Assembly (NCBI GenBank): GCA_016295225.1
Contig: JAEDLP010000031.1
Span: forward strand, 1-16,225
DNA length: 16,225 bases
Source of the DNA: Oscillospiraceae bacterium
GTDB lineage: Bacteria > Bacillota > Clostridia > Oscillospirales > Oscillospiraceae
Direction: 5' to 3'
This document shows positions 13,999-16,225 of the stretch, piece by piece. A program made the position numbers and the translations under genes. Every line of letters starts with the position of its first letter. The first letter of the stretch is position 1. The notes below the pieces were generated by a model. The model had not been told where the DNA came from, ran no database searches, and saw only the letters and a list, made by a program, of their open reading frames with translations.

Positions 13999-15432
13999 AT
14001 GAAGGATATTTACGAAAGCCCCCTGGCCTCCCGTTATGCAAGCAAGGAGATGCTCCGCCTCTTCTCCCCGGATAAGAAGTTCACCACCTGGCGTCGGCTC
14101 TGGATCGCCCTGGCCCGGGCGGAGATGGAGTTAGGTCTGCCCATCACCCAGGCCCAGATCGACGAGATGGAGCGGGAGAAGGACCATATCGACTATGACC
14201 TGGCCGCCCGGAAGGAGAAGGAGCTCCGCCACGATGTGATGGCCCACATCCACACCTACGGGGCCTCCTGCCCCAACGCCATGCCCATCATCCACCTGGG
14301 GGCTACCAGCTGCTATGTGGGGGACAACACCGATATCATCATCATGGGCGAGGCCCTCCGGCTTATCCGGGACAAGCTGGTGCGTATCCTGGCTGCTCTG
14401 GGCAAGTTTGCCGACGAATACAAGGCTCTGCCCACCCTGGGCTACACCCACTATCAGGCCGCCCAGATGGTCACCGTGGGCAAGCGGGCCACCCTCTGGA
14501 TGAACGAGCTGCTCATGGATCTGGAGGAGGTGGAGTACCGCCTGTCCAACCTGAAGCTACTGGGCTGCAAGGGGACCACCGGCACCCAGGCCAGCTTCCT
14601 GGAGCTCTTCGGCGGGGATCAGGACAAGGTCCTGGAGCTGGATAAAAAGATCGCCGCGGAGATGGGCTTCGACCTGGTTCAGCCGGTTTCCGGCCAGACC
14701 TACACCCGAAAGGTGGACTCGGCCATCCTGGCCACCCTGTCGGGGATTGCCCAGTCGGCTCACAAGTTCGCCACCGACCTGCGGCTGCTGTGCCACATGA
14801 AGGAGGTGGAGGAACCCTTTGAGAAGAACCAGGTGGGCTCCTCGGCCATGCCCTACAAGCGTAACCCCATGCGCAGCGAGCGAATCTGTGCCCTGGCCCG
14901 GTACGTGATCTCCGACGCCATGAACCCAGCCATGACGGCCTCCACCCAGTGGTTCGAGCGGACCCTGGACGACTCGGCCAACAAGCGCATCGCCGTGTCC
15001 GAGGCCTTCCTGGCGGTGGATGCCATCCTGAACCTCTATGAGAACGTGGCCTCCAACCTGGTGGTCCACCCCAAGGTCATTGAGAAGCACATCATGGAGG
15101 AGCTGCCCTTCATGGCCACCGAGAACATCCTCATGGACGCGGTGAAGAAGGGGGGCGACCGGCAGGAGCTCCACGAGCGCATCCGCACCCACTCCCTGGC
15201 CGCCGGCAGCCGGGTGAAGGACGAGGGCCTGCCCAACGATTTGCTGGAGCGCATCGCTGCCGACCCGGCCTTTGGTCTGAGCCGGGAGGACGTGCTGGCC
15301 CACCTGGACCCCGCCGACTACATCGGCTGCTGTCCTCAGCAGGTGGAGCGCTTCCTGCGAGACAATATCCAGCCGGTGCTGGACCGATACCCCGACGCCC
15401 TCCAAGGGGCCGGCGCGGAAATTAAAGTATAA
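13999..15432 (+). CDS. purB: Adenylosuccinate lyase, long (human-ADSL-like) form
   Basis: The 477-residue enzyme splits SAICAR and adenylosuccinate, releasing fumarate, in purine and AMP synthesis. The fumarase/aspartase superfamily signature GSSAMPYKRNP is at 280-290, with the catalytic Ser pair at 281-282; the LGYTHYQAAQ segment (about 149-158) carries the catalytic His region and TSCYVGDNTD an earlier substrate-binding segment. At 477 residues it is longer than the roughly 430-residue B. subtilis enzyme, and blocks such as STQWFERTLDDSANKR and EELPFMATENI are very like human ADSL as I recall it. The ATG has AAGGTGA about 6 bases upstream. No other pur genes are beside it, so it is not in a classical pur operon here. 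It ends at its own terminator. Confidence 0.96.
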   Translation: MKDIYESPLASRYASKEMLRLFSPDKKFTTWRRLWIALARAEMELGLPITQAQIDEMEREKDHIDYDLAARKEKELRHDVMAHIHTYGASCPNAMPIIHLGATSCYVGDNTDIIIMGEALRLIRDKLVRILAALGKFADEYKALPTLGYTHYQAAQMVTVGKRATLWMNELLMDLEEVEYRLSNLKLLGCKGTTGTQASFLELFGGDQDKVLELDKKIAAEMGFDLVQPVSGQTYTRKVDSAILATLSGIAQSAHKFATDLRLLCHMKEVEEPFEKNQVGSSAMPYKRNPMRSERICALARYVISDAMNPAMTASTQWFERTLDDSANKRIAVSEAFLAVDAILNLYENVASNLVVHPKVIEKHIMEELPFMATENILMDAVKKGGDRQELHERIRTHSLAAGSRVKDEGLPNDLLERIAADPAFGLSREDVLAHLDPADYIGCCPQQVERFLRDNIQPVLDRYPDALQGAGAEIKV

Positions 15433-15439
15433 AGAAGTG

Positions 15440-15468
15440 ATCCCTCCCCACCCGGGGAGGGATTTCTT
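15440..15468 (+). terminator. Terminator of purB
   Basis: ATCCCTCCCC pairs perfectly with GGGGAGGGAT (10 bp, loop ACCC), followed by TTCTT. It starts 7 bases after the purB stop. The permease ribosome binding site follows within about 10 bases, so the permease may depend on read-through or on a promoter I cannot see. Confidence 0.8.
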
Positions 15469-15485
15469 AGGAAAGGAGCACATAC

Positions 15486-16225
15486 ATGGCGGGGATCGTG
15501 TTGGAAAAAATGGGGATGCTGGTCCTGCTGATGCTGGTGGGCTTCGGCTGCGCCAAGGCCGGGTGGATCGACGATGGGTTCAGTCAGAAGGCCAGCCGGC
15601 TGGTGATGAACGTCTTTCTCCCGGCCACCATCCTGACCTCCGCCCTGGGCGGGGGAGAGAGCATGACCCAGGGAGAGCTGCTCCTGGTTGTGGCGGCAGT
15701 CTTTGTCATGTTTTTCCTGGGGGGCGTCCTGGGCTGGGTGGCGGCCCGCGTTTTGCCCTTTTCGGGGCGGGACCGGAGCGTGGCCTGGCTGTCGGTCTTT
15801 TTTATGAACAATATGTTCATCGGGTTTCCTGTGGTTCAGGCCCTCTTTGGGGACCGGGCGGTCTTCTGTGCCTCCCTGACCAACCTGCCCTTTAACCTCC
15901 TGCTGTATACCGTAGGGGTGGCCAGCCTCCGGGCAGGAGCGGGACGGGTCCGGTTTCGGGAGGTTCTGACGCCGCCCCTGCTGGCCACTCTGGCAGCGGT
16001 GGGCCTCTTTGTCACCGGCCTGCCCCTGCCGACCCTGGCGGCGGATACCCTCTCAGCCTTGGGGGCGGTGACGGTGCCCATGTCCATGGTGGTGGTGGGG
16101 GTGTCCCTGAGCCGCGTGCCTGTGCGGGAGGCTTTCCTGGACGGCCGGGCCTGGGTGGTGAGCCTGGTGCGCCTCCTCTTGTGTCCCCTGGCGGCCTGGT
16201 GGGTTCTGGGGCTGTTCCTGCCGGC
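15486..16225 (+). CDS. AEC (auxin efflux carrier) family permease, truncated by right edge
   Basis: 246 codons are open to the window edge with no stop. The protein starts MAGIVLEKMGMLVLLMLVGFG and has the AEC pattern: an N-terminal helix, CAKAGWIDDGFSQKASRLV (about 22-40), NVFLPATIL (about 42-50), a helix pair with FFMNNMFIGFPV (about 102-113), and GVSLSRVPVREAF (about 204-216) at the start of the second half. AEC permeases are membrane carriers of auxin-like or dicarboxylate anions such as malate or malonate; the substrate is unknown here. The ATG at 15486 has GAAAGGAG 7 bases upstream. It lies 53 bases after purB, beyond a terminator. About 50-70 residues of a usual 300-320 should lie outside. 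Confidence 0.88.
   Translation, partial: MAGIVLEKMGMLVLLMLVGFGCAKAGWIDDGFSQKASRLVMNVFLPATILTSALGGGESMTQGELLLVVAAVFVMFFLGGVLGWVAARVLPFSGRDRSVAWLSVFFMNNMFIGFPVVQALFGDRAVFCASLTNLPFNLLLYTVGVASLRAGAGRVRFREVLTPPLLATLAAVGLFVTGLPLPTLAADTLSALGAVTVPMSMVVVGVSLSRVPVREAFLDGRAWVVSLVRLLLCPLAAWWVLGLFLP

Overview
The window looks like chromosome of a GC-rich, spore-forming Firmicute, most likely in the Oscillospiraceae (Flavonifractor / Lawsonibacter / Intestinimonas-like). The grounds are a full-length SpoIVA, strong Shine-Dalgarno sequences, low-GC promoter islands between GC-rich genes, and family variants typical of gut Clostridia. The genus is inferred from overall character, not from a marker gene. The gene set is mostly ordinary and vertically inherited in appearance; I see no phage, insertion sequence, CRISPR array, tRNA or rRNA.

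Layout. (1) 1-2211, minus: a Tet(M)/EF-G-like ribosomal GTPase, cut by the left edge, whose C-terminus runs into a YacP/Rae1-type NYN nuclease domain; this is the most interesting item here. (2) 2364-3740, plus: a MATE efflux pump, divergent from the GTPase, ending at a perfect bidirectional terminator. (3) 3830-6148, minus: a citrate synthase translationally overlapped by an upstream winged-helix regulator, then a separate MarR gene. The MarR gene has a consensus sigma-A promoter, and one palindrome (TAACAAAGTTAG) occurs both in its own promoter and in the leader of the regulator-citrate synthase unit, suggesting a small regulatory circuit. (4) 6239-8040, minus: a LUD-domain protein followed by a DUF2974 (Mbeg1-like) alpha/beta hydrolase, probably one transcript. 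(5) 8151-9920, minus: a Na+/phosphate cotransporter-family protein with a C-terminal PhoU-like domain. (6) 10184-12544, plus: spoIVA, then type III pantothenate kinase from its own promoter. (7) 12715-15432, plus: a class I aminotransferase, then adenylosuccinate lyase of the long, human-ADSL-like type. (8) 15486 to the right edge, plus: an AEC-family permease, truncated by the window.

How the genes relate. Citrate synthase and the aspartate-type aminotransferase sit around the oxaloacetate/aspartate node, and aspartate supplies the nitrogen that PurB later releases as fumarate; this is a metabolic link, not proof of co-regulation. SpoIVA drives spore-coat assembly and is expected to be mother-cell specific, unlike its housekeeping neighbours. 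Most transcription units are delimited by clear promoters and hairpin terminators. No gap between genes exceeds 300 bases; the largest, 9921-10183, is AT-rich and holds a promoter and a 12-bp palindrome.
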